This document shows, in pieces, positions 24,509 to 34,894 of a stretch of 47,657 nt of DNA (position 1 is its first letter; every line of letters begins with the position of its first letter). The stretch is from positions 1-47,657 of the forward strand of contig JAJYBI010000028.1 of assembly GCA_021779095.1 (NCBI GenBank), written 5' to 3'. The DNA comes from Deltaproteobacteria bacterium (GTDB lineage: Bacteria; Desulfobacterota; Desulfuromonadia; Geobacterales; JAJYBI01). Made by a program: the position numbers and the translations under genes. The notes under the pieces were generated by a model. It ran no database searches. It worked only from the letters and a program-made list of their open reading frames with translations, and was not told the DNA's origin.

Positions 24509-25084
24509 CTATTTCTTCCCCGGCAGGTTGGCCTTCAACTGTACCAGCTGGGCCTTGATCTCCTGTGCCGCAGGGCTGGTGGAATCGAGCTTAAGATACC
24601 TCGTCCATGCCTCGATCGCCTTGTCCGGTCTGTTCAGGTCGTCCCGATAAACGATGCCGATATTGTACAGGCTCTGCAGATGGGTCGGATCGATCTTCTG
24701 GGCCTTCTCGAAATTTTCCAGCGCCCGGTCGGACATCCCCACCTTGCGGAACATGACCCCCTGGTCGGTCAGGACATTCGTATCGTTGGGCTTCAGCTCC
24801 AGCGCCTTGGCGTAGGCGTTGATCGACTTCTGTGGCTGGTCGGTATCGAAGTAGTCGTTGCCGAGCATGATCCATGCCTTCACATTCGTCGGGTCCTGGG
24901 CAACGATCTTCTCCCCCTCGGCGATCCGCTGCTGGTAATCGGTGGGAGAACCGGCGCCCGGCGTCATCGTCACCTCACTGGGAGCGGCGGTCCGGTTCTT
25001 GGTGGAAATCCCGACGACCAGCACGGTGCCCAGGATGCCGACGAGCAGGGCGATGATCGCGTACATGATGTTTTCTTTGTTCAT
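24509..25084 (-). CDS. membrane-anchored TPR protein
   Basis: A 191-residue protein with one N-terminal membrane helix (MYAIIALLVGILGTVLVVGI) and three to four tetratricopeptide repeats after residue 50 (AWIMLGNDYFDTDQPQKSIN, VLTDQGVMFRKVGMSDRALE, SLYNIGIVYRDDLNRPDKAI). TPRs form a protein-binding surface; with no signal cleavage site it should stay tethered, probably facing the periplasm. It lies 12 bases after secF and is the last gene before a strong terminator, so it may assist secretion or folding at the Sec translocon. No specific name can be given. Confidence 0.8.
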   Translation of the reverse strand: MNKENIMYAIIALLVGILGTVLVVGISTKNRTAAPSEVTMTPGAGSPTDYQQRIAEGEKIVAQDPTNVKAWIMLGNDYFDTDQPQKSINAYAKALELKPNDTNVLTDQGVMFRKVGMSDRALENFEKAQKIDPTHLQSLYNIGIVYRDDLNRPDKAIEAWTRYLKLDSTSPAAQEIKAQLVQLKANLPGKK

Positions 25085-25096
25085 GAAAATTCCTCT

Positions 25097-25999
25097 CTAC
25101 CCTTTGTGAGCGGCACGCTCCTCCCAGACCGCAACGATCGGACTGGCCACGAAGACCGAGGAATAGGTGCCGACGACGACCCCGATGACGAGCGCAAACG
25201 CAAAATCGTGGATCACCTCGCCGCCGAACAGCACGAGCGACATGGCTGCCATGAAGACCGTCAGCGAGGTGACGATCGTACGGGACAGCACCTCGTTGAT
25301 GCTCCGGTTGAAGATGGTCGGCATCGATTCCTTGGTGTTCTTGTGCATGTTTTCGCGGATCCGGTCGAAGACGACCACCGTATCGGTGAGCGAGTAACCG
25401 GCGATGGTGAGCACCGCGGTGATGAACAGCAGGTTGATCTCCTTCCCCATGATGAAGAAGACCGCAAACATGGCGAGCACGTCATGGACCGTCGCCAGGG
25501 TGGCGCCGATCCCGAACTTGAAGTCGAACCGCCACGCGATATAGATGATGATGCCGATGAGGGAGATGGCGACGGCTTTCAGCGTATCCACCCGGAGCTT
25601 GTTGCCGATGGAAGGGCCGATCTCCGTGGAACTCTCCACCGTGAACGAGTCGCCGGGGAACGCCTTCATGAACACCTCCTGGATCGCGTCGGCGACCTTC
25701 CCCTGCGCGGAGGTATGCCCGATCTTGACCAGCAGCTTGTTGCCGTCCTTGATCTCCTGGAGGTTCGCCTCCTTCATGCCGTATTGGGCAAGGGCCGCAC
25801 GGGCCTGGTCCATGGGAACCGGTTTGTCGAACTTGAGCTGAACCGCCGTACCGCCGGAAAAGTCGATCCCCATGTTCGCCTGTCCCCGGGCGATCTGGAT
25901 GATGCCGAGGATGCCGGTAATCGCGATGGCACCGGAGATCACGAACGCGACCATCCGCTTGCCGATGAAATCAATATTCGTCTTGCCGATCAGTTCCAT
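25097..25999 (-). CDS. secF: protein translocase subunit SecF
   Basis: A 300-residue inner-membrane protein with six membrane helices that works with SecD to pull exported proteins through SecYEG using the proton gradient. The conserved MGIDFSGGTAVQLKF follows helix 1, a periplasmic domain spans about residues 45-130, and the later helices contain YSLTDTVVVFDRIREN. It follows secD by 10 bases. Confidence 0.96.
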   Translation of the reverse strand: MELIGKTNIDFIGKRMVAFVISGAIAITGILGIIQIARGQANMGIDFSGGTAVQLKFDKPVPMDQARAALAQYGMKEANLQEIKDGNKLLVKIGHTSAQGKVADAIQEVFMKAFPGDSFTVESSTEIGPSIGNKLRVDTLKAVAISLIGIIIYIAWRFDFKFGIGATLATVHDVLAMFAVFFIMGKEINLLFITAVLTIAGYSLTDTVVVFDRIRENMHKNTKESMPTIFNRSINEVLSRTIVTSLTVFMAAMSLVLFGGEVIHDFAFALVIGVVVGTYSSVFVASPIVAVWEERAAHKG

Positions 26000-26009
26000 T
26001 ACACTCTCC

Positions 26010-27602
26010 CTATATGCTCAGCCGTTTGACGTTGAAGCGGCTTAAGACGAAATCGAACACCACCCGCGTCCCCATCAGCGAGGTGAACAGGTTGATGATA
26101 ACCCCCAGGCTGAGCGATACGGCAAACCCCTTGACCGGGCCCGTACCGAACTGGAAGAGCACCGCCGCGGTGATCAGGGTCGTGACGTGGGCGTCCATGA
26201 TGGTGAGAAACGCCTTGTCGTATCCGGCATCCACCGCAGCCTTCGGCGTCTTGCCGAGCCGCATCTCCTCCCTGATCCGTTCGAAGATCAGCACGTTGGA
26301 GTCGACGGACATACCGATCAAGAGGACGATCGCGGCGATGCCCGGCAGGGTGAGGGTCGCACCCAGGGCAGCCAGGGCTCCCATGAGGTAGACGACGTTC
26401 AGGACCATGCCGAAGTTGGCAACAATTCCGGACATCTTGTAGTAGATCCCCATGAACACGACGACGAGGATGACCCCCACCAGACCGGCCATCAGCCCCT
26501 TGTGGATGGAGTCCTGACCGAGGGACGGTCCGACCGTCTCGTTCTGGATGATCTTGACCGGTGCGGGGAGCGATCCGGCCCTGAGCACGATCGCCAGGTC
26601 GGAGGCCTCCTTCTCGGTGAACGAACCGGAGATCTGGGCACTGCCGCCGGAAATCCGCTCCCGGATGACCGGTGCGGAGTAGATGGTGTTGTCCAGCACG
26701 ATGGCGAACCGTTTGCCCACGTTGGCCGCCGTGATCTGATCGAACAGGCGGGAACCGGTGGAGTTGAACTCGATGGCGACGTACGGCTGGTTGTACTGGG
26801 AATCGATCCGCACCTGGGCATCGGTCAAAAGGTCGCCGGTGATGAGGGTCTTCTTCTTCAGCACGAGGGGGGTTTCGGACACGGCGCCGGTCGTGGGATC
26901 GGTCCGCTTTTCCGTCAGGATCTCGTCATCATCCGGGATCGTCGCCGCCGACGGGCTCACGTTCTCGTCCACCAGCTTGAACTCCAGCCGGGCGGTCTTG
27001 CCGATCAGCTCGATGGCCCGTTTCGGGTCCTTGATCCCGGGCAGCTGCACGACGATGTCGTTGATCCCCTCGCGCTGGATAACCGGCTCGGACACCCCGA
27101 ACTGGTCGATGCGGTTGCGGATGGTCTCCAGCGCCTGGGAGACGGCCCGGTCCTTACGGGACTGCATCTCCTTCTCGTCCATCCGGAGCTGGATATTGAT
27201 GTAGCCCCCCTCGTCGTAGGGGGGGATCAGTTCGAGATCGGGGTACTTCTTCTTCAGGAGCTTCTGCACCTCGTCCGCGCTGGCACGGTCGTAGAGGGTC
27301 AGGCCGACCCGGTCGCCACCGATGCGTGCAATCCGCTTGTAATGGATATTCTGCGAGGTGAGACTGTCCTCCAGGTCGGTGGCGATGAGGTCGAGCGAAC
27401 CTTCAACCGCACGCTGCGTTTCCACCTCCATTACCAGATGCGTCCCCCCCTGGAGGTCAAGACCGAGGTGGATCTTGTCCTTCGGCAACAGGCTGGGCCA
27501 CCACGACGGGAGTTGCGGCATCAGCGTCGGGGTCAGGAAGATCGCGGAGAATAGCACGAAAGCCAGGATCAGGCCTGCGCGCCAACTAAGCCCCTTGGAC
27601 AT
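26010..27602 (-). CDS. secD: protein translocase subunit SecD
   Basis: A 530-residue inner-membrane protein, the larger partner of SecF. Helix 1 is followed by LGLDLQGGTHLVMEV (D1 motif), a large periplasmic domain with the P1 head (GVSEPVIQREGINDIVVQLP), and five more helices including GMSVDSNVLIFERIREE. AAAGGAG lies 8 bases before the ATG at 27602. It is placed between yajC and secF in the standard order. Confidence 0.97.
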   Translation of the reverse strand: MSKGLSWRAGLILAFVLFSAIFLTPTLMPQLPSWWPSLLPKDKIHLGLDLQGGTHLVMEVETQRAVEGSLDLIATDLEDSLTSQNIHYKRIARIGGDRVGLTLYDRASADEVQKLLKKKYPDLELIPPYDEGGYINIQLRMDEKEMQSRKDRAVSQALETIRNRIDQFGVSEPVIQREGINDIVVQLPGIKDPKRAIELIGKTARLEFKLVDENVSPSAATIPDDDEILTEKRTDPTTGAVSETPLVLKKKTLITGDLLTDAQVRIDSQYNQPYVAIEFNSTGSRLFDQITAANVGKRFAIVLDNTIYSAPVIRERISGGSAQISGSFTEKEASDLAIVLRAGSLPAPVKIIQNETVGPSLGQDSIHKGLMAGLVGVILVVVFMGIYYKMSGIVANFGMVLNVVYLMGALAALGATLTLPGIAAIVLLIGMSVDSNVLIFERIREEMRLGKTPKAAVDAGYDKAFLTIMDAHVTTLITAAVLFQFGTGPVKGFAVSLSLGVIINLFTSLMGTRVVFDFVLSRFNVKRLSI

Positions 27603-27695
27603 GGATAAAGCTCCTTTCAGGATGGTAAATCAACTCATGAGACGGCAAGTGCTATCTATTACCAGCTCACGACATGTTATGCAACGCAATTAATC

Positions 27696-27965
27696 TTACT
27701 TGGCGAGGTTGGAGATGAACCCCTTGCCGATCTTGATGTTCACGCCGGTAGCGATCTCCAGGGTGACGATATCGCCGTCGATGGCGCTCACCTTGCCGTA
27801 TACCCCCCCGGCGGTGATGACCTGATCACCCTTCTTGAGGGCGTCGAGCAGCGCCCGGTGCTCCTTCGCCTTTTTCTGCTGCGGCCGGATAAGTAGAAAG
27901 TAGAAGATGCCGAACATGAATATCAGCGGGACAAGGTTCATGAGTGCGGACTGCGAATTTGCCAT
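27696..27965 (-). CDS. yajC: preprotein translocase accessory subunit YajC
   Basis: An 89-residue protein with one membrane helix (LVPLIFMFGIFYFLLI) followed by the family signature RPQQKKAKEHRALLDALKKG and a small cytoplasmic domain (GGVYGKVSAIDGDIVTLEI). It associates with SecDF. GGAGG lies before the ATG. It lies 19 bases after tgt and 93 bases before secD. Confidence 0.95.
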   Translation of the reverse strand: MANSQSALMNLVPLIFMFGIFYFLLIRPQQKKAKEHRALLDALKKGDQVITAGGVYGKVSAIDGDIVTLEIATGVNIKIGKGFISNLAK

Positions 27966-27984
27966 TGGTCGTACCTCCAGGGGT

Positions 27985-29193
<1,209 letters not shown>

Positions 29194-30231
29194 CTAGAAT
29201 ATCATCATGGCGTCGCCGTAGCTGAAGAACCGGAACCGCCGCCGCACCGCCTCGTCGTAGGCGTGCAGGATCTGTTCTCTCCCCGCAAAGGCGGCGACGA
29301 GCATCAGCAGGGTCGACTGGGGAAGGTGAAAGTTGGTGATGAGGGCATCCACCGTCCGGAACAGGTAGCCGGGACGGATGAAGATGTCCGCCTCCCCTAC
29401 CCCCGCCGGCACCGTGCCGTCGGGAGCCGCGGCGTGCTCCAGGGTGCGTGCCGTGGTGGTGCCGAGGGCGATGACCCGACCCGAACCCTCCCGTTTGCGC
29501 GCATTCACCGCCGCCGCCGTCTCCGGCGGAATCCGGTACCATTCCCGGTGCATCCGGTGCTCGTCCAGGTTCTCGACCCGCACCGGCAGGAACGTCCCCA
29601 GCCCCACGTGCAGCGTCACGGGAAGAATCTCCACCCCGCGGCTCCGCACCTCCTCCAAAAGTCCCGGGGTAAAATGGAGCCCGGCGGTGGGGGCTGCCAC
29701 CGCGCCCGCCTCACGGGAAAATACGGTCTGGTACCGCTCCCGGTCGTCACGGCCGGCCGGCCGCCTGATGTAGGGGGGGAGCGGCATCTCCCCCGCCCGG
29801 TCCAGCCGCTCGGCAAACCCCTCCGTCGGGGTGAAGGAAACGGTCCAGAGGTCGTCCTCCCTCCCGAGGACCTCCGCCGTCAACCCCTCCGGCAGCAGGA
29901 TCAAAGAGCCGGGACGGGGCGGCTTGGACGCCCGGATCAGACAGCGCCAGCACTCGCCGTCGACCGGCTGGCGCCGCACGAGGAAGAGCTCCACCCTGCC
30001 GCCGGTATCCTTGCGCCCGAGGAGCCTGGCGGGGATGACCCGCGTGTCGTTCAGGACGAGCAGGTCGCCTGGACGGAAGCAGTCGGCGATCCGGGAGAAC
30101 TCCGTCTCGCCCAACCGGCCGCTGGCTCGCTCCAGCGTCATCAGGCGGGAGGCGTCCCGCCGGACCGCCGGTTCCTGCGCGATGAGTTCCGGGGGGAGAT
30201 TATAATCGAAATCCGACAGCCGCATGCTCAT
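29194..30231 (-). CDS. queA: S-adenosylmethionine:tRNA ribosyltransferase-isomerase QueA
   Basis: Adds the ribosyl part of SAM to preQ1-tRNA to make epoxyqueuosine. The 345-residue protein starts near [19 protein letters not shown], with [31 protein letters not shown] and [18 protein letters not shown] as family motifs. The ATG at 30231 overlaps the spoIID-like stop as ATGA; an ATG at 30225 (MRLSDF) is also possible. The next gene is tgt. Confidence 0.95.
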   Translation of the reverse strand: MSMRLSDFDYNLPPELIAQEPAVRRDASRLMTLERASGRLGETEFSRIADCFRPGDLLVLNDTRVIPARLLGRKDTGGRVELFLVRRQPVDGECWRCLIRASKPPRPGSLILLPEGLTAEVLGREDDLWTVSFTPTEGFAERLDRAGEMPLPPYIRRPAGRDDRERYQTVFSREAGAVAAPTAGLHFTPGLLEEVRSRGVEILPVTLHVGLGTFLPVRVENLDEHRMHREWYRIPPETAAAVNARKREGSGRVIALGTTTARTLEHAAAPDGTVPAGVGEADIFIRPGYLFRTVDALITNFHLPQSTLLMLVAAFAGREQILHAYDEAVRRRFRFFSYGDAMMIF

Positions 30232-31352
30232 TCGTGTGAATACTGCTCCACCTTCGTGCCGGGATAGTAATAGGAAAGGATCTCGCGGTAATTGAACCCG
30301 TCTCCGGCCCGCTGCTTGGCACCCCACTGGCACAGGCCGACCCCGTGGCCGTACCCGGCACCATTGAACCGGACGGCGTCATCGCCGTTCACCACGTCGA
30401 AATTGGTGCTCTTGATAACCCCGTACCCGATCGCCTTGCGGAACGCAACCGCTTTCAGGGAGAATCTCCCCCGATCCGTGATCAGGATCACCTCGTTCAG
30501 CCGGCCGCTCTGGTTGCGGGTCCCCGGTTGAATCTCATGCAGACCGGAGAGCTGGTAACCACCCGCCTTCAGGAGCGCCTCGATCTTTTTGTACGGCAGC
30601 GTCAGCTCCCACTTCACCGACGGGGCGTTCTGGCAGTACTTGCAATCCACCCCCCGGAGATACGGCACATCCGTCCCCCACACGTCGGCGGCCGACTCCG
30701 TATGTCCGCCGCAGCTGGAATGGTAGAACGCCTGGATAATCTTCCCCTTGTACGTCAGCACCTCGCCCGCGGTATCCCGTACCCCGCGCACCGCCCGGCT
30801 GTCCTCGATGCCGCACCCCTCGTACACCTGATCGAGGACGCTGCTCTCCAGGTGGTACAGGGCGTTCTTCCGGTTTTCCCGCTGATAGAGGGCGTAGGTA
30901 CGGGCGATAACCGCCTGTGCCTTGACCGCCTCGATCGGCCACTGGGAGGAGATCTCGCAGTTGATGAGCCCGACCAGATAGTCTTCCAGCGGCAACTGGT
31001 TCACCACCAGCAGGCCGCGACCGGCGGGAAACACCTCGATGAGGCCGCGGTATTTCTTGCCGTTGACCGTGATGAACGACGCGGCCGCGACCGCCAATCG
31101 ACGCACGGGCCGGCCGTCCACCAGCACGGCATCCTTTGACGCCATGACGGTGAGGGGAAATCCGACCCGCATCGGCTCTCCCCGCTCGTCCGTCGCAAGC
31201 AGTCCCGCACCGTCCAGCCGGACGCTGTCCCCCCCCTTTACCACGGCGATGCGGATCATCTCCTGCGGTGGAGGAACCGCGCCGGTCAGGGCCGGCGACG
31301 GCACCAGCAGCATGACCAGCAGAAGCAGTGGCAGATAGCGTAGGGGCTGCAC
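30228..31352 (-). CDS. SpoIID/LytB-domain protein
   Basis: A 374-residue exported protein with a signal sequence ([20 protein letters not shown]). The C-terminal SpoIID domain has [45 protein letters not shown] and [15 protein letters not shown]. In Bacillus SpoIID is a lytic transglycosylase that trims denuded glycan during engulfment. Here it more likely acts on peptidoglycan in vegetative cells, since no sporulation genes are seen. The start is GTG at 31352 with GGAG 8 bases upstream. It overlaps queA by 4 bases. A hairpin lies just upstream of its ribosome site. Confidence 0.9.
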   Translation of the reverse strand: MQPLRYLPLLLLVMLLVPSPALTGAVPPPQEMIRIAVVKGGDSVRLDGAGLLATDERGEPMRVGFPLTVMASKDAVLVDGRPVRRLAVAAASFITVNGKKYRGLIEVFPAGRGLLVVNQLPLEDYLVGLINCEISSQWPIEAVKAQAVIARTYALYQRENRKNALYHLESSVLDQVYEGCGIEDSRAVRGVRDTAGEVLTYKGKIIQAFYHSSCGGHTESAADVWGTDVPYLRGVDCKYCQNAPSVKWELTLPYKKIEALLKAGGYQLSGLHEIQPGTRNQSGRLNEVILITDRGRFSLKAVAFRKAIGYGVIKSTNFDVVNGDDAVRFNGAGYGHGVGLCQWGAKQRAGDGFNYREILSYYYPGTKVEQYSHE

Positions 31353-31366
31353 GGGTTCGGCTCCAT

Positions 31367-31394
31367 CCTTTATCCGTTGCGTAATGGATAAAGG
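31367..31394 (-). promoter_or_regulatory. perfect hairpin in the leader of the spoIID-like gene
   Basis: CCTTTATCC and GGATAAAGG form a perfect 9-base stem with a 10-base loop, ending only 2-3 bases before the GGAG ribosome site at the start of the gene. There is no T-run. A TATAAC box lies just upstream on the minus strand, so the hairpin is probably at the very 5' end of the RNA, or is a DNA operator. Confidence 0.5.
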
Positions 31395-31460
31395 TGTTAT
31401 ACAACCATAGCAGCTACCGCAAAGTCAAATCCATTTGCACGGCGGCACATGTCCCACAAT

Positions 31461-31476
31461 TGGCAAGCGAATTGCT
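31461..31476 (+). promoter_or_regulatory. sigma-54 promoter upstream of the HD-GYP gene
   Basis: TGGCAAGCGAATTGCT matches the sigma-54 consensus TGGCAcg-N4-TTGCa at nearly every conserved base with exact spacing. The start would be near 31488, some 250 bases before the HD-GYP coding start. An enhancer-binding protein would be needed; its site was not identified. Confidence 0.7.
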
Positions 31477-31740
31477 AAAGTATTGTGTTGCCTTGTCATC
31501 ATTCCGACACGCCCCGGCCCTGCACGGGTTCGCCGGTCGGAACCGGAGAAACGTTTTCGACCTCCCGTAGACGGGCCGATACGCGGCAGGAGCGCCAGCG
31601 GATGCAACAGACGAATTGGTGCGCATGCGTAAAAATACTTAACGATCAAGCGCAGTTAAACACCTCTAACCGCCATAAGACACCGGTTGCCCGGTCAAAT
31701 GGAGCACGTCAGGCGACAACCTGACAATTACTGTCACTGC
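31477..31740 (+). other. long leader before the HD-GYP gene
   Basis: About 250 transcribed bases without a recognised gene. Small stems can be drawn (CCGGT-CGGA-ACCGG, CCCGT-AG-ACGGG, GGAG...CTCC) and a TTAAC-N11-GTTAA dyad lies at 31639-31659. It does not match GEMM-I or another riboswitch that I know. An ATG at 31699 in frame could add 14 residues, but nothing supports it. Confidence 0.45.
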
Positions 31741-33843
31741 ATGCGGAATTCGATCAAGGTAAAAATACTCGGGCTTATATCGGTGATCGTCGTCGCGATC
31801 ATCTCGTGCCTGTCGTATTTCAACTTCAGCCAGCAGCAGAAGCTGTTCTACCGGACCACCGAGCGCAGCAACCATATCCTTACCCAGACCATCAACAACA
31901 GCATCGCCGGCGCCATGCGTGCCGGCCACTCGGAAGAAGTCGCCCATATTCTCGCCCAGTTGAAGTCCGAAGACATGATCAAGGGGCTCAGGATCGTGGC
32001 GGAGTCCGGCAAGATACTCAACTCCGCCGACGATCGGGAACTGGGAAGATACATTCCGAAGAGCGAGGTCGTTGAACTGCAAGTCGGGGGCAGCAACGGG
32101 GTGCCGTTGCACATAACAAAGAGTGAAGGGATCTTCGAGAGCTTCACCCCCATCTTCAACGACCCCTCCTGCCAGGGGTGCCACACGGCGTCCCAGAAGG
32201 TACTCGGGTACCTGGAGACGGAACTCTCCACCCAGTACGTTAACGAGTTTCTCAGCGCCCAGAAGCAGTGGAGCTTCATCTCGACCACCATCATCATCCT
32301 GCTGACCATCGTCGCCATCTCCGCCTTCCTCATCTACTACATCGACCGGCCGCTCCGCACCATCATCGCCTCCATGCAGCGGGTCGAGCGGGGCGAGTTC
32401 GACGGCATCTCGCCCATAACCAGCAGCACGGAGATGAAACTCCTCTCGGACAACTTCCGCCGCATGGTCGAGCGGCTGAAGCAGCTGCTCGACACCACCA
32501 TCCTCCACGAACGCGAGCTGGCGATCGCCCAGGAGAAACTCGATCACCACAAGGAAATTCACGTCATGAACGCCCGGCTGGAGGAACAGCTGAGCGAGAT
32601 CGAGAACCTCAATATCGACCTGGAGGAACGGATCGAGGAGATCGAAGAGGCAAACTACAAGATCGCCGACCTGGCAGGTGAACTGGAAGACAAGAACACC
32701 AACCTGGAAACGGCCGTTTCCCGACTGTCGACACTGTACAAGGTCGGGCTGGCCATCAACTCCACCATGGAACTGGAGCGACTCTTCAACCTGATCGTGA
32801 CGACGACCATGGAGACGCTCCACGCCCAGATCGGCTACATCTTCCTCTACCGACCGGAAGACCAGTCGTTCGAGGTCACCACCCTCATCGGCCACAAGAC
32901 GGAAAAAGTGCGGAAGCTCGAACTGAGCCCCTCCAGTGTCTCCGGCTGGGTCGTGTCGAACCGGCGGCCGCTCCTGATCTCCGACATCAACGCCACCCCC
33001 CAGTTCGACCGGTTCAGCGCCCTGGGATACGAACGCAAATCCCTCATCTGCGCACCGCTTACCTCGAAGGGCGACGTCATCGGCACCATCACCGTCGTCA
33101 ACAAGGTGGATGACACCACCTACACCAGCGAGGAACTGGAACTCCTCTCCACCATCGCGGCCCAGGCCAGCATCGCCATCACCAATGCGAAGCTGTACGA
33201 CGTCCAGCAGAAGACCTACCTGAACACCATCCACGCGCTCGTCTCCGCCATCGAGGCGAGCGACAGCTACACCCGCGGTCACTCGGAGCGGGTTACCCGG
33301 TACAGCCTCGCCCTGGGGAGAAAGCTGAACCTGCCGGAGGAGCGGATCAAGATCCTCGAACGCGCCGCCATCCTGCACGACATCGGCAAGATCGGCATCA
33401 ACATCTCCCTGCTGCACAAGCAGGACCGGCTCACCCAGGAAGACATCACCTTCCTCCAGCAGCATCCGGCCATCGGCATGAAGATCCTGGAGCCGATCGA
33501 TTTCCTCAACGACGTACGGGCCTGTATCGGTCAGCACCACGAGCGGTTCGACGGTCGCGGATACCCCGCCAGTATCCCGGGGAGCAAACAGCTCCTGGAG
33601 TCGCGCATCCTCGCCATCGCCGATGCCTTCGACGCCATGACCTCGGACCGCCCGTACCGCAAGGCGCTCTCCCTCGACATCGCCGTCAGCGAGCTGGTGA
33701 ACAATGCAGGCACCCAGTTCGACCCCACACTGGTACCGCATTTCGTGGAACTGGTCGAAAACGGCACCCTGTTCAATGCCCATCACCCCGGTGCGCGGCC
33801 GTACCAGTCGGTCGAAATGGCCGTCGCCAACCTCGGCGCCTGA
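31741..33843 (+). CDS. membrane haem-motif GAF/HD-GYP phosphodiesterase
   Basis: A 700-residue sensor. Helix 1 (residues 8-24) and helix 2 (178-201) enclose a periplasmic domain with a single CQGCH at 144-148, which predicts a covalently bound c-type haem. Then come HAMP (202-255), a long coiled coil (255-330), GAF (about 335-480) and HD-GYP with RGHSERV, HDIGKIG near 546 and HHERFDGRGYP near 600. All HD-GYP metal and substrate residues visible to me are intact, so it should hydrolyse c-di-GMP and possibly cGAMP. The haem suggests redox or gas control of second-messenger turnover. The start at 31741 follows the sigma-54 promoter and lacks a strong ribosome site. Confidence 0.9.
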   Translation: MRNSIKVKILGLISVIVVAIISCLSYFNFSQQQKLFYRTTERSNHILTQTINNSIAGAMRAGHSEEVAHILAQLKSEDMIKGLRIVAESGKILNSADDRELGRYIPKSEVVELQVGGSNGVPLHITKSEGIFESFTPIFNDPSCQGCHTASQKVLGYLETELSTQYVNEFLSAQKQWSFISTTIIILLTIVAISAFLIYYIDRPLRTIIASMQRVERGEFDGISPITSSTEMKLLSDNFRRMVERLKQLLDTTILHERELAIAQEKLDHHKEIHVMNARLEEQLSEIENLNIDLEERIEEIEEANYKIADLAGELEDKNTNLETAVSRLSTLYKVGLAINSTMELERLFNLIVTTTMETLHAQIGYIFLYRPEDQSFEVTTLIGHKTEKVRKLELSPSSVSGWVVSNRRPLLISDINATPQFDRFSALGYERKSLICAPLTSKGDVIGTITVVNKVDDTTYTSEELELLSTIAAQASIAITNAKLYDVQQKTYLNTIHALVSAIEASDSYTRGHSERVTRYSLALGRKLNLPEERIKILERAAILHDIGKIGINISLLHKQDRLTQEDITFLQQHPAIGMKILEPIDFLNDVRACIGQHHERFDGRGYPASIPGSKQLLESRILAIADAFDAMTSDRPYRKALSLDIAVSELVNNAGTQFDPTLVPHFVELVENGTLFNAHHPGARPYQSVEMAVANLGA

Positions 33844-33937
33844 TCTCCCGCCCCAAACCGGTTTACCCCGCCGCCCAATCGTGCTATACACTACCAAAGC
33901 CCGTTCCGGCCGCATTCAACCCGTTTCCCACACCGCG

Positions 33938-34894
33938 ATGACACCTCTTCTGGAAATCGACAACCTGTCCGTCCATTTTCCCGCCGAGTCCGGCATTATC
34001 CGGGCCGTCGACGGGGTCTGTCTGTCTATCGAAGAGGGGAAGACCCTCGCCCTGGTCGGCGAGTCCGGCTGCGGCAAGAGCATGACGGCCCTCGCCATCC
34101 TCCGGCTCGTCCCCTCCCCCGGCATCGTCCGCGGCGACATCTGTCTCGCCGGCCGCAAACTCCCCGACTCGGGAGAGGCGATGCGGTCCATACGCGGCAA
34201 CCAGGTCTCCATGATCTTCCAGGACCCGATGACCTCCCTGAACCCGGTCCTCCGGATCGGCTACCAGATCGGGGAGAGCCTTCGCCTGCACCGGTCGCTT
34301 TCCCGCAGGGAGTCCCGCGACCAGGCGCAGGAACTGCTCCGGATGGTCGGCATCCCCGCCCCCGGAACGCGGCTCGACGACTACCCGCACCAGCTGAGCG
34401 GCGGCATGCGCCAGCGGGTGATGATCGCCATGGCGCTCGCCTGCCGTCCCCGCCTGCTCATCGCCGACGAACCGACCACCGCCCTCGACGTCACGATCCA
34501 GGCCCAGATCCTCGACCTCCTGGCGGAGCTTCGGACCAGTCAGAAGATGGGGCTTCTGCTCATCACCCACGACATGGGGGTCGTGGCGGAGCAGGCGGAA
34601 CATACCGCCGTCATGTATGCGGGCAAGATCGTTGAATACGGAACAACCGCCGAGATGTTCCGCGCCCCGCTTCATCCGTACACGGAGGGGCTCCTGAACT
34701 CCCTCCCCCAGCGCGTGACACCCGGCGCCCCCCTTCCCGCCATTCCCGGCAGCGTTCCCCCGCCGGGCACCATCCCGGAGGGGTGCGGGTTCTGCAGCCG
34801 CTGCCCCGGGAAAGGATGGCGTTGCGCGAAGGAAACGCCACCTCTCAAGGAGATCAGCCCCGGCCGATTCGTCCGGTGCTGGAAATACGCGTGA
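33938..34894 (+). CDS. oligopeptide/dipeptide ABC transporter ATPase (OppD/DppD type)
   Basis: A 318-residue ATP-binding subunit. It shows Walker [14 protein letters not shown]-loop [13 protein letters not shown], signature LSGGMRQRV, Walker [13 protein letters not shown], the switch His in ITHDMG, and the C-terminal oligo_HPY extension ([15 protein letters not shown]) with a cysteine set C-x2-C-x3-C-x6-C that resembles the Fe-S motif of DppD proteins. No permease or binding-protein gene lies nearby. It overlaps the next ATPase by 4 bases (GTGA). The ATG at 33938 was chosen by alignment to the family start; the ribosome site is weak. Confidence 0.93.
   Translation: MTPLLEIDNLSVHFPAESGIIRAVDGVCLSIEEGKTLALVGESGCGKSMTALAILRLVPSPGIVRGDICLAGRKLPDSGEAMRSIRGNQVSMIFQDPMTSLNPVLRIGYQIGESLRLHRSLSRRESRDQAQELLRMVGIPAPGTRLDDYPHQLSGGMRQRVMIAMALACRPRLLIADEPTTALDVTIQAQILDLLAELRTSQKMGLLLITHDMGVVAEQAEHTAVMYAGKIVEYGTTAEMFRAPLHPYTEGLLNSLPQRVTPGAPLPAIPGSVPPPGTIPEGCGFCSRCPGKGWRCAKETPPLKEISPGRFVRCWKYA

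Noticed and set aside
23267..26029. A 920-codon plus-strand frame spanning recJ, the TPR gene and secF
   Set aside because: It runs opposite three well-identified minus-strand genes and has the His/Asp/Arg-rich composition of an antisense shadow.
31495..31600. A third GEMM riboswitch in front of the HD-GYP gene
   Set aside because: The leader lacks the AAACC, GNRA hairpin, GCGGAAAGCC and GGGTTGCC elements that define the two real copies.
31666..33915. A 749-codon minus-strand frame opposite the HD-GYP gene
   Set aside because: The plus-strand protein has clear HAMP, GAF and HD-GYP domains; the minus frame has none and is an antisense artefact.
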